Below are positions 1-6,526 of a stretch of DNA of 7,763 bases, one piece after another. The stretch is taken from assembly GCA_018400255.1 (NCBI GenBank), contig JAGYMO010000205.1:1-7763 (forward strand), in the 5' to 3' direction. Origin of the DNA: Deltaproteobacteria bacterium (lineage in GTDB: Bacteria; Desulfobacterota; DSM-4660; Desulfatiglandales; B25-G16). A program made the translations under genes and the position numbers. The notes below the pieces were generated by a model that worked only from the letters and a program-made list of their open reading frames with translations, was not told the origin of the DNA and did not search any database. Positions within the stretch are counted from its first letter, which is position 1. Each line of letters begins with the position of its first letter.

Positions 1-4
1 TAGG

Positions 5-40
5 CGCATTCACCCACGGCTAAAGCCGTGGCTTTCTGCG
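5..40. repeat. REP-like imperfect palindrome, left flank
   Basis: A perfect 8-bp stem with a two-base AA loop is seen at 14-31 (CCACGGCTAAAGCCGTGG). It is enclosed by a 5x5 internal mismatch and then a 4-bp outer stem, CGCA at 5-8 with TGCG at 37-40. It lies just beyond the 3' end of the minus-strand operon. A related palindrome at 7714-7731 differs by paired, compensating changes, so both belong to one structured repeat family. Such elements resemble REP sequences mobilised by IS200-like tyrosine transposases (RAYT/TnpA-REP); that link is inference, since no transposase is in the window. There is no T-run after the stem on either strand, so a classical intrinsic terminator is not supported, although the hairpin could still protect the 3' end of the operon mRNA. 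Confidence 0.7.
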
Positions 41-122
41 GTCGGGGTAAAGGATTAAAGTGCTAAAAGGAAAATAACGGCAAAAAATAGAAACGAAAAC
101 CTTGACCCGTATGGTGAAAGAA

Positions 123-701
123 CTATTCTTTAACAATTTTTCCCATTAATCCTCCAATCCAGTCTTTCATCTTATCCACAAAAGATGGTCCTTTTATAAG
201 CAATGTGCACTCGGCCGTTTTGTCCGATTCCATACTTACCGCCCTCATGGTATAAACACCCTCAGGTATTGGCGGTTCGCTAACGATGAGTATTGTCTCC
301 CCCTTTTCGTTGCTGCCGGTCTTTGCCCTCAATAAAATACCGATCTTAAAGGTGAGGCCTGCTGGATCATAACCTGGTTGTGTCTTTATTTCAAAACAGC
401 CTTTTTTATCGACCTCTCCCTCAAAAACTGGTACGTCAACTTTTTTATCGCCTTTTTTGACGCCTAACATTGTGATAAAGACTGAATCCTCTGGCTGAAA
501 GCCTTTTCCCCGGAATACAAACTGCGTGTCCATAACTTTAGCTACACCAAGCCTTACAACATCCGGCTCACAGATCATTTGAGGTCCTGTAATATCAGGG
601 TTGAACTCCTTCTCTGTATGGGCGCATCCCGCAAAGGCCAATGAAACTAAAATAATGGAAAATACATAATAAAATACCTTTCTTGATATATAACTTTTCA
701 T
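123..701 (-). CDS. Putative outer-membrane lipoprotein, unknown function, operon-terminal
   Basis: This is a 192-aa protein I do not recognise. Residues 1-25 form a lipoprotein signal: a basic start (MKSYISRK), a hydrophobic core, then the lipobox-like AFAGC with the lipidated Cys at 26. Residue +2 is Ala, not Asp, which by the E. coli Lol rule would favour the outer membrane. The mature part (about 35-171) looks beta-rich, with patterns such as FVFRGKGFQPEDSVFI and GVYTMRAVSM that recall Ig-like or IPT/TIG-style sandwich domains; this is only an impression. Cys44, Cys102 and Cys165 could form a disulfide. Residues 173-192 look like an amphipathic basic helix (DKMKDWIGGLMGKIVK). The reading frame is open up to 794, but the ATG at 701 is chosen because GGAG lies nine bases upstream and the lipoprotein signal starts there. 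It is 52 bp after the binding-protein stop and probably cotranscribed, suggesting an envelope role with the importer. Confidence 0.82.
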   Translation of the reverse strand: MKSYISRKVFYYVFSIILVSLAFAGCAHTEKEFNPDITGPQMICEPDVVRLGVAKVMDTQFVFRGKGFQPEDSVFITMLGVKKGDKKVDVPVFEGEVDKKGCFEIKTQPGYDPAGLTFKIGILLRAKTGSNEKGETILIVSEPPIPEGVYTMRAVSMESDKTAECTLLIKGPSFVDKMKDWIGGLMGKIVKE

Positions 702-710
702 GGCTAATTT

Positions 711-714
711 CTCC
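711..714 (-). promoter_or_regulatory. Ribosome binding site deciding the lipoprotein start
   Basis: GGAG is followed by a nine-base spacer and the ATG at 701. The upstream in-frame ATGs at 794 and 791 lie inside the binding-protein gene, and starting there would bury the signal peptide behind about 31 residues. The shorter start is therefore preferred. Confidence 0.7.
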
Positions 715-753
715 AGATCCTTAAAATAATTTGTAGATAAAATCATATTTAAT

Positions 754-1962
754 TTATCTATTATATGCCCGTTTAATAACCTCGTTAACATCAATGCCGG
801 ATGGCATCCAGTCTGTTATCCGGACAGATTCACCCCCTTCAACACACTTTCCCACAAAGGAAGATCGTGTGCCCTGTCTCTTGTTTGGGCCAAAAGAATT
901 TACGGGCCCAATGCCCTGGAAATCTTTAATAGAATCCATTGCCTTGACAAAATTCTCTATGGTAAGATCCCTACCGCATCTCTTAAGTGCCTCCACCATG
1001 GGTTCTACAAAATAAAAGCCTGCATAGAAAAATACACCCCAGCGCTCCTTTGGTGCGAATTGCTCCTGGGCCTTTTTGTATTTTTTTAATAATGGAAAGT
1101 CAGATTCTGGAAGCTCTGCAAAGGTGGTAAAAAACACATCTTTATATAGACCTTTTGTAATCTTATACATAATTGGCGTATCGCTCAGTGTACTTGTAGT
1201 CATCCACTGCGGTTTAAATCCCAGTTTGGCGGCAGTGCCGAGCACAATAGCCCCATGTTTCGGAAGAACCCAGTTGAGTACACAATCTGCATTTGAGGCC
1301 TTTAATTTCATTACATGAGAGGAAAGATCTGTATCCAGTGGCTCAGCAGATACCTCCGCCACCAGCTTCATACCATACTTCTCGAGGGCCAATTGCGCGC
1401 CATAAAGCCCTTCTTTTCCATAGTCATCGTTCTGATAAAAAAATGCGATCCTCTTCTTTTTAAGCGTATTGACAGCGTGATCTATGAGTATTGCTGCCTC
1501 ATCACAGTACAATGGATATGTCCCCCAAAGATACTTAGTTGGAGGGTATCCCCAATGTGTTGAGCCCGCAGCAGGTCCTACCCAGGGCACCTTATTTTTG
1601 TGAAGATACCTTTTGACGGCCATTCCCGTTGCGCTTCCTACACCAGAGGCAAATGCAAATATTTCTTTATCCTCCACTAGCTCTTTTGCTATAGCCTTGG
1701 TTCTGGCAGGCATGTAGCCGTCATCTCGAAGAAAATATTTAATCTTCCTTCCGTGTATTCCCCCCTCAGCATTAATCATGTCGAAATAACAACCAGTGCC
1801 CCTTGCAACCGCTCCCCAAAGCGAAGCTGGTCCTGTCTGAGGCCCCCATTGGCCAATACGGATTTCTGTATCAGTCACCCCCCTTTCCGCCCATGAAAAG
1901 GGAATGAAAACTAACAATGCTAAAACAAGGCTAAACAATGTAAATACAACTCTTTTTTTCAT
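754..1962 (-). CDS. Periplasmic solute-binding protein of LivK-type ABC importer (Peripla_BP_6)
   Basis: The protein has 402 aa, the usual size for the leucine/isoleucine/valine-binding protein-like family. A Sec signal peptide spans residues 1-25 (basic MKKR, hydrophobic core, probable cleavage after SWA before Glu26). The mature protein begins with a typical first strand (TEIRIGQWGPQTGP, 32-45), followed by the family segment INAEGGIHGRKI (63-74), a pocket-forming loop SGVGSATGMAV (106-116), PAAGSTHWGYP (130-140) and the second-lobe strand KKRIAFFYQNDDYGKEG (169-185). By eye, the PAAT motif of E. coli LIV-binding proteins is PAAGS here, and the neighbourhood is rich in Trp and Tyr, so the ligand need not be a branched-chain amino acid; an aromatic or aliphatic carboxylate fits the adjacent ligase. 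A strong Shine-Dalgarno (AGGGAGG, 1969-1975, six-base spacer) supports the ATG at 1962. It follows the ligase by 112 bp, room enough for separate expression control. Confidence 0.93.
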   Translation of the reverse strand: MKKRVVFTLFSLVLALLVFIPFSWAERGVTDTEIRIGQWGPQTGPASLWGAVARGTGCYFDMINAEGGIHGRKIKYFLRDDGYMPARTKAIAKELVEDKEIFAFASGVGSATGMAVKRYLHKNKVPWVGPAAGSTHWGYPPTKYLWGTYPLYCDEAAILIDHAVNTLKKKRIAFFYQNDDYGKEGLYGAQLALEKYGMKLVAEVSAEPLDTDLSSHVMKLKASNADCVLNWVLPKHGAIVLGTAAKLGFKPQWMTTSTLSDTPIMYKITKGLYKDVFFTTFAELPESDFPLLKKYKKAQEQFAPKERWGVFFYAGFYFVEPMVEALKRCGRDLTIENFVKAMDSIKDFQGIGPVNSFGPNKRQGTRSSFVGKCVEGGESVRITDWMPSGIDVNEVIKRAYNR

Positions 1963-1984
1963 CTTTATCCTCCCTATATTGTTA

Positions 1985-2002
1985 TTAAGTTAAAGCACTT
2001 AA
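1985..2002. repeat. Small inverted repeat in the ligase-to-binding-protein gap
   Basis: Perfect 6-bp arms TTAAGT and ACTTAA flank the 6-base loop TAAAGC. It sits 23 bases upstream of the binding-protein start codon and 10 bases upstream of its ribosome binding site, inside a 112-bp gap (1963-2074). It may be a DNA operator or a weak mRNA hairpin; an AT-rich 6-bp stem can easily arise by chance. A second weak pair (TTCCA 2008-2012 with TGGAA 2025-2029) lies next to it. I see no convincing promoter hexamers or terminator in this gap. Confidence 0.3.
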
Positions 2003-2074
2003 CATCCTTCCAGGAAAAATGGCTTGGAAACACCCTCTTTTACTTTTCTAATAATGAGAATAATAGTAATTATA

Positions 2075-3880
2075 TCACCTTCCTTTATACATTGCCTCAA
2101 TTAAATCACTGAAGGTTTCATTAACATATTTTCTTTTTACCTTCATAGTAGGGGTTACCTCTCCGTCCTCTTCGTAGAGCTTCTTGGGTAATATAGTGAA
2201 TTTTTTTATTTGCTCAACCCTTGCAATAGTCTCATTTACTTTGTCAACTTCTTCCTGAATAAAGTTTATAATCTCAGGATGTTGCGTTAAATCCCTATAG
2301 GTCGAAAATTGAATTTTATTATCCTGAGCATATTTTGCTACATTGTCTTCATCTATCATGATAAGGCACGTTATATATTTTCTCTTATCACCAATAATAA
2401 CCGCATCATTAATATAGGGGCTGAATTTAAGCTTGTTTTCTATATATTGAGGCGTTATATTCTTGCCGCCTGATGTAACTATAATATCCTTCTTTCTGTC
2501 TGTAATCTTTAGATACCCGTCTTCATCCAACTCACCAATATCACCTGAGTAAAGCCATCCATCCTTTAGGCTTTCCTTTGTGGAATCGGGGTCTTTATAA
2601 TAGCCCTTGAAAACACTGGGAGAGTTTACCAGTATCTCGCCATCATCTGCAATCTTCAGCTTTGTGCCCTTCAGAGGAGGCCCAACTGTACCAAATTTTA
2701 CCTTGTCGGCCCTTGATACACATGTCACCCCTGTCCCCTCAGTCTGTCCGTAACCTTCTACAAGATTAACGCCTATAGACTGAAAAAAATGAAGGACATC
2801 AGGTGATATAGGGGCGGCGCCTGAATATGCAATTCTAAGTCTATCAAAGCCCAACCTTTCCTTAAGTTTTGCAAAGACTAATAGATACATAATTCTATAA
2901 AAGATTTCTAAATAAATGGGTACCGGTTTGAAATTCATCCTCAGGGAAGCCCTTTTTTTCCCAATATTTAATGCCACTGCAAATACAAATTTCTTAAACC
3001 ACGTGGCATCAGACATTTTGATATATACCGCTGAGAGATACTTTTCCCATATACGTGGCACTGAATACCCTACTGTAGGTGATATCTCTCTCATATTATC
3101 ATTAACAGTATCGAGGCTTTCTATAAAATTGACGGTATACCCATGGCTAATATGTGCAAAAACTGAGAAAATACGCTCAAAAATATGGCATAATGGCAGA
3201 AAAGATAATACCTCGTCATTATCATAAATTGGATTATCTTTGATAATTGCCTGGCCCATCCACATAACATTCCTGTGCGTTAGCATGGCACCCTTAGGAG
3301 GGCCGGTTGTACCTGACGTATAAATAAGCACTGACAAGTCATCAGTCGTTAAATCGTCCATCCTTTTGTCAATAACGCCTGGATTCTTTTCAGCAAACTT
3401 TCTGCCTACCTCTAAAAAATCTTGATACGTCATAACCATAGGATCTTCAAAATTTCTAAGCCCCTCAAGATCCCATACTATAACCTTTTTCAGAAGAGGT
3501 GTTTCATCTTTAAAGTTAATCCATTTATCAAGCTGTTCCTCGTTCTCTAAAAAAAGAAATTTAGAATCAGAATTTTCAATGACATATTCAACCTCAGACC
3601 ATGCATTGGTAGAGTAGATTCCTGTACTTACACCTCCAGCACACTGCACGCCCATGTCAATTATAACCCATTCAGCACAATTATCACCTAAAATTGAGAC
3701 ACATTCCCCCTTCTCAAGGCCCATTGAAATAAGTGCAGAGCCGACATACCTGGCATTGTTAAAATATTCATTCCAGGATATATCGTGCCATATTCCATAT
3801 TCCTTTTTTCGTAAGGCAACCCTATTGCCATATTTCTTAACTGTATCTCGAAAAACACGGGGTGTAGTCTGAAATTCCAC
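2075..3880 (-). CDS. Long-chain acyl-CoA synthetase, AMP-forming (FAA1/FadD-type ligase)
   Basis: This 601-aa cytoplasmic adenylating enzyme would activate a carboxylic acid with ATP to acyl-AMP and then to acyl-CoA. All core motifs of the ANL superfamily are visible: the phosphate loop YTSGTTGPPKG (187-197), YSGAAPISP (352-360), EGYGQTEG (375-382), YSGDIG with the ribose-binding Asp447, the hinge DRKKD (461-465) leading into SGGKNITP (470-477), and the C-terminal catalytic-lysine region TPTMKVKRK with Lys580. The overall length, the SVPRIWEK stretch (273-280) and the TPT-K-x-KR ending match the long-chain FAA1 group rather than acetyl-CoA synthetases. The exact substrate cannot be read from sequence. 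The start is GTG at 3880, three bases after the livF stop and in the same frame, with AGGTGGAG seven bases upstream; the next internal Met (residue 53) is far too late. Its position inside the importer operon suggests it traps the imported acid as CoA ester. Confidence 0.94.
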   Translation of the reverse strand: MEFQTTPRVFRDTVKKYGNRVALRKKEYGIWHDISWNEYFNNARYVGSALISMGLEKGECVSILGDNCAEWVIIDMGVQCAGGVSTGIYSTNAWSEVEYVIENSDSKFLFLENEEQLDKWINFKDETPLLKKVIVWDLEGLRNFEDPMVMTYQDFLEVGRKFAEKNPGVIDKRMDDLTTDDLSVLIYTSGTTGPPKGAMLTHRNVMWMGQAIIKDNPIYDNDEVLSFLPLCHIFERIFSVFAHISHGYTVNFIESLDTVNDNMREISPTVGYSVPRIWEKYLSAVYIKMSDATWFKKFVFAVALNIGKKRASLRMNFKPVPIYLEIFYRIMYLLVFAKLKERLGFDRLRIAYSGAAPISPDVLHFFQSIGVNLVEGYGQTEGTGVTCVSRADKVKFGTVGPPLKGTKLKIADDGEILVNSPSVFKGYYKDPDSTKESLKDGWLYSGDIGELDEDGYLKITDRKKDIIVTSGGKNITPQYIENKLKFSPYINDAVIIGDKRKYITCLIMIDEDNVAKYAQDNKIQFSTYRDLTQHPEIINFIQEEVDKVNETIARVEQIKKFTILPKKLYEEDGEVTPTMKVKRKYVNETFSDLIEAMYKGR

Positions 3881-3883
3881 CTT

Positions 3884-4669
3884 TTATCTCCACCTTTTTT
3901 TTCTCTTCCAGCGTTGATATCCCTTAGCAGATGCCTCGGATTTCATTCCCATGTAGAATTCCTGGACATCCTTATCTAACATTAAATCTTTTGATTTGCC
4001 CTTCATAACAAATCTTCCATTCTCCAAAATAAGCCCTAAATCAGAAATAGAAAGGGCCATCCGGGCATTTTGCTCCACCAGGAGCATGGTAACCCCTTCC
4101 TTATTTATTGCCTTTATAATGCCAAAAATCTGTTTAACAAGAATAGGCGAAAGACCAAGGGAAGGCTCATCAAGGAAAAGCAGCTTAGGCCGATTCATTA
4201 ATGCTCGTCCAATGGCAAGCATCTGCTGCTCTCCTCCAGAGAGGGTACCGGCTAATTGCCCTTCCCTGTTTTCAAGTACTGAAAAAAGGTTATAAATTTT
4301 TCTAAAGTCATCTTTAATGCCAAGCCGGTCGTGCCTTCGATAGGCACCCATAAGCAAATTTTCTCTTACGGTAAGTTCTTCGAACACCTCCCTGCCTTCA
4401 GGAACATAGGAAATTCCCATTTTTACTATATCTTCAGTGTCCTTCCCATCAATCCTTTTGCCCATAAACTCAATAGTGCCTTTGTCTGGCTGATCATCCA
4501 AAAGCCCCATGACCGTCTTCAATATAGTGGATTTGCCTGCACCATTATTTCCAAGGATAGCGGTAATAGTTCCCTCGTCTATTGTTAATGAAACACCCCG
4601 CAAGGCATATATCAGTACATAAAAAGTCTCGATGTTCTTAATTTCAAGTAAGGTAGTCAATTCCATCAT
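3884..4669 (-). CDS. livF: ABC importer ATP-binding protein LivF-like
   Basis: This 261-aa nucleotide-binding subunit would power the LivH/LivM channel on its cytoplasmic face together with LivG. Visible motifs are Walker A GNNGAGKST (40-48), the family segment VPEGREVF (89-96), the signature LSGGEQQ (143-149), Walker B LLFLDEP (163-169, catalytic Glu168), and LLVEQNA (196-202), where Gln200 stands in place of the usual switch His, as is normal in LivF. The protein is somewhat longer than E. coli LivF (about 237 aa) because of a C-terminal tail ending KGYQRWKRKKRWR, strongly basic and Trp-containing. Its start overlaps livG by about 26 bp. Two tandem ATGs (4669, 4666) directly abut the Shine-Dalgarno AGGGGAGG, and a TTG at 4660 is spaced better (nine bases), so the exact start is uncertain by a few residues. 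The end overlaps the ribosome binding site of the ligase. Confidence 0.95.
   Translation of the reverse strand: MMELTTLLEIKNIETFYVLIYALRGVSLTIDEGTITAILGNNGAGKSTILKTVMGLLDDQPDKGTIEFMGKRIDGKDTEDIVKMGISYVPEGREVFEELTVRENLLMGAYRRHDRLGIKDDFRKIYNLFSVLENREGQLAGTLSGGEQQMLAIGRALMNRPKLLFLDEPSLGLSPILVKQIFGIIKAINKEGVTMLLVEQNARMALSISDLGLILENGRFVMKGKSKDLMLDKDVQEFYMGMKSEASAKGYQRWKRKKRWR
3888..3895 (-). promoter_or_regulatory. Ligase Shine-Dalgarno embedded in the livF C-terminal codons
   Basis: AGGTGGAG, seven bases upstream of the GTG at 3880, is read in livF as part of the Arg-Trp-Arg codons before its TAA stop (3884-3886). An A8 run (3895-3902) lies just upstream on the same strand. This layout predicts translational coupling of livF and the ligase and supports the GTG start. 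Confidence 0.75.
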
Positions 4670-5444
4670 CCTCCCCTAAATATGCCTTTAGCACCTCAGG
4701 ATGTTGCTGTATTTTTTCCGGTTCTCCTTCTGCAATAAACTTTCCAAAATTTATAGCCAATATGCTGTCCGATATATCCATAACCATCTTCATATCATGT
4801 TCAATTAACAGTATTGTAACACCCAATTCTTCTTGAATGTCCTTTATCCAGAAAATAAGGTCCTGTTTCTCCTCTGAGTTCATTCCTGCAGAAGGTTCAT
4901 CGAGAAGGAGAAGTTCCGGCTCTAATGCTAGAGCCCTTCCAAGCTCTATTAATTTCTGAGTTCCGTATGGAAGACCCCCTACAAACTGATTTCTTGCCGA
5001 TTGCAAATCAAGCAGATCGATTATCCTCTCCACCTGTTCCCGGTGTTTTACCTCTTCCCTTGCTGCTGGTGACTTCCTCCTAAAAAATGTGGCCCCACTC
5101 CAAATTCCGGTCTTGATATGAACATGGCGGCCAAGCATTAAGTTTTCCATTGTAGTCATTCTTGAAAAAAGTTCTATATTCTGAAATGTTCGGGCAATTC
5201 CTTTCCTTGCAATCTTGTGTGGTCTAAGGCCTGTTACAGCCTCACCCTTAAAATAAACTGAGCCTGAGCCGGGTTTATAAAGCCCGCTAATACAATTAAA
5301 AATTGTGGTTTTTCCCGCTCCGTTAGGTCCGATGATCGAAAAAATTGAACCTTTTTCTACATCAAAGCTGATATTATCAACAGCAATTAAACCACCAAAG
5401 CTTATATAAAGCCTATCCACGGAAAAAAATTGATCTTGTGCCAT
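4644..5444 (-). CDS. livG: ABC importer ATP-binding protein LivG-like
   Basis: This is the second nucleotide-binding subunit of the importer. In numbering from the longest frame (start 5462, 272 aa), the motifs are Walker A GPNGAGKTT (45-53), the Q-loop region ARTFQN (90-95), the signature LPYGTQK (164-170, the LivG-type variant of LSGGQ), Walker B LLLLDEPSAG (184-193) and the switch IEHD with His222. The C-terminal segment (about 240-267) matches the short LivG-type extension (EGEPEKIQQHPEVLKAYLGE). Two starts are possible. ATG 5462 has only a distant AGGA (about 13 bases). ATG 5444 has AGG five bases upstream and gives the N-terminus MAQDQFFSVDRLYISFGG, so 5444 (266 aa) is preferred. The gene is preceded by an unusually long gap (about 151-169 bp) after livH and overlaps livF at its end, where the Leu-Gly-Glu-Asp codons carry the livF ribosome binding site. 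Confidence 0.94.
   Translation of the reverse strand: MAQDQFFSVDRLYISFGGLIAVDNISFDVEKGSIFSIIGPNGAGKTTIFNCISGLYKPGSGSVYFKGEAVTGLRPHKIARKGIARTFQNIELFSRMTTMENLMLGRHVHIKTGIWSGATFFRRKSPAAREEVKHREQVERIIDLLDLQSARNQFVGGLPYGTQKLIELGRALALEPELLLLDEPSAGMNSEEKQDLIFWIKDIQEELGVTILLIEHDMKMVMDISDSILAINFGKFIAEGEPEKIQQHPEVLKAYLGEDDGIDYLT
4670..4677 (-). promoter_or_regulatory. livF Shine-Dalgarno inside the end of livG, abutting the ATG
   Basis: AGGGGAGG touches the first livF ATG (4669) with no spacer. It leaves three bases to the second ATG (4666) and nine to a TTG at 4660. Normal spacing favours the TTG or the second ATG, so the true N-terminus of LivF is not settled. The motif is encoded by livG codons, consistent with coupled translation of the two ATPases. 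Confidence 0.6.
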
Positions 5445-5462
5445 TTCTACCTTTTTTAACAT

Positions 5463-5613
5463 TTATCTTAATGCATCCTGAAAAGCCTTTTTAGCTCTCA
5501 AATTTAAAACAAGCAAGCGCCTAACAGGGCAGTAAGAGAGTATCATAATGGTAATAAATCTGCCGGGTTACTTCTGCTATGAAATGTAAACATCGTGAAT
5601 TTCTTATAAGGCC
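5463..5613 (-). other. Long intra-operon gap between livH and livG
   Basis: The other junctions between importer subunits here are short or overlapping, but this one is 151 bp (169 bp to the preferred livG start). It holds an imperfect inverted repeat (5522-5570) and a poor promoter-like pair on the minus strand (TTGCTT, 17 bases, TAAAAA). A 27-codon open frame (5546-5463) ends directly against the alternative livG ATG but has no ribosome binding site. It may adjust the ratio of permease to ATPase mRNA, or be a scar of an old insertion or deleted gene. Confidence 0.5.
5522..5570. repeat. Imperfect inverted repeat in the livH-livG gap
   Basis: TAACAGGGCAG (5522-5532) pairs with CTGCCGGGTTA (5560-5570): 5 bp, a 2x2 mismatch, then 4 bp, around a 27-base loop. 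Further out, AGCA (5512-5515) can pair with TGCT (5575-5578), giving a longer bulged stem. It could fold in the mRNA as an attenuation, processing or stability element. There is no T-run downstream on the minus strand, so it is not a normal terminator. Confidence 0.45.
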
Positions 5614-6486
5614 CTATACCTTTCTTACATAATGTTTTGCAAAAAGCCCACTTGGTTTGAAGCACAGTACTAATACGATAATACCAAATGCTACGACCGA
5701 TTTAAATTCAAGAGAGACGTAGCCACCGAACAAATTCTCAATAATCCCGAGCATATAACCCCCAAACGCTGCTCCAACCAGCGTTGTCATCCCCCCAAGT
5801 ACAGCGGATGCAAAACCCTTGATCAGCGGATCCATCATCAAATTCGGGTCGAGGGTTGCTATTGGGGCAAGCAGTATGCCGGCAACTGCCCCTATAACTG
5901 AACTCATAGCCCATGTAATAGATAGTATGCGATTCGTTCTTATACCATTAATTTTTGCGGCAACGGCATTTTGCTGTGTCGCCTTCATGGCGATTCCAAC
6001 CTTCGTGTATTTAAAAAACAGAAATAGGATGAACATCAGTATAAGCGTGATAAGTATAGTTGCTATATTGAGATAACTTAACACGGCTGAGCCGACTTGG
6101 ATGGTATCGAAATCAGAGACCGGAAAGGCCAAATTCCTCTGATCAGCACCCCATTTCCAGCTGGCCAGGCCATATAGGATCATCTGAAATCCCAGGGTAA
6201 TCAACATTAGACTGAGCACGTTAGGTTCTTTTGCCCTCCTGAGAAAAACGAATTCCAAGAATATGCCTAACAATGCAGCAAAAAGTAATGAGCCGGTAAA
6301 AGATATGGTAAATGAATAACCATAATTTTCAAGCAGGGCGTATGCAACAAAGGTAGATAGCATTGCCATTTCACCCTGCCCAAAGTTTGGAACCTCAGAT
6401 GTCTTATAAATTATTACCATTGCAAGAGCAATAAGGGCATAAAGGCTCCCAAAGGCAATTCCGCTGATAAAAAGCTGGACAAACAT
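5614..6486 (-). CDS. livH: ABC importer inner-membrane permease LivH-like
   Basis: This 290-aa polytopic membrane protein forms one half of the translocation channel. About eight hydrophobic segments are apparent. Family landmarks are the N-terminus SGIAFGSLYALIALAMVIIY (8-27), VPNFGQGEMAML (32-43), the cytoplasmic EAA-type loop that docks the ATPase (GIAMKATQQNAVAAKINGI, 164-182), the segment AVLGGMTTLVGAAFGGY (228-244), and the C-terminal FKSVVAFGIIVLVLCFKPSG (261-280). Length agrees with bacterial LivH (about 290-308). The ATG at 6486 has a strong AAGGAG five bases upstream. It lies 40 bp downstream of livM and partners with it; the permease order here is livM then livH, the reverse of the common E. 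coli livH-livM order. The substrate cannot be inferred from the permease alone. Confidence 0.95.
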   Translation of the reverse strand: MFVQLFISGIAFGSLYALIALAMVIIYKTSEVPNFGQGEMAMLSTFVAYALLENYGYSFTISFTGSLLFAALLGIFLEFVFLRRAKEPNVLSLMLITLGFQMILYGLASWKWGADQRNLAFPVSDFDTIQVGSAVLSYLNIATILITLILMFILFLFFKYTKVGIAMKATQQNAVAAKINGIRTNRILSITWAMSSVIGAVAGILLAPIATLDPNLMMDPLIKGFASAVLGGMTTLVGAAFGGYMLGIIENLFGGYVSLEFKSVVAFGIIVLVLCFKPSGLFAKHYVRKV

Positions 6487-6526
6487 GAATACTCCTTTTG
6501 TAAAATAAGATTGTTTTTAATACCTT

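Noticed and set aside
1..122. Intrinsic terminator for the operon
   Set aside because: The only good hairpin (14-31) has no T-run after it on the minus strand, and no other stem followed by T residues was found.
102..129. Plus-strand promoter-like pair TTGACC, 16 bases, TATTCT
   Set aside because: It would only drive antisense transcription into the lipoprotein gene, and one such match is expected by chance in AT-rich DNA.
702..794. N-terminal extension of the lipoprotein to the ATG at 794
   Set aside because: It would overlap the binding-protein gene and place about 31 residues before a clear lipoprotein signal. A better ribosome binding site exists for the ATG at 701.
1987..2016. Sigma54-type -24/-12 promoter before the binding protein
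   Set aside because: The GG and GC pairs are 11 or 15 bases apart instead of 12, and the surrounding consensus is missing.
4069..4071. Missing switch histidine in LivF (Gln200) as a sign of a defective ATPase
   Set aside because: VEQNA with Gln is the normal LivF family form, so it is not a defect.
5463..5546. Minus-strand 27-codon open frame ending right before the alternative livG ATG
   Set aside because: No ribosome binding site, no recognisable protein features, and short enough to occur by chance.
5519..5573. Integron attC-like pattern: GCCTAAC followed by paired inner boxes and GTTA
   Set aside because: The second core reads GTTACTT rather than GTTRRRY, there is no cassette or integrase, and the site lies inside a conserved transporter operon. 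Treated as an imperfect inverted repeat only.
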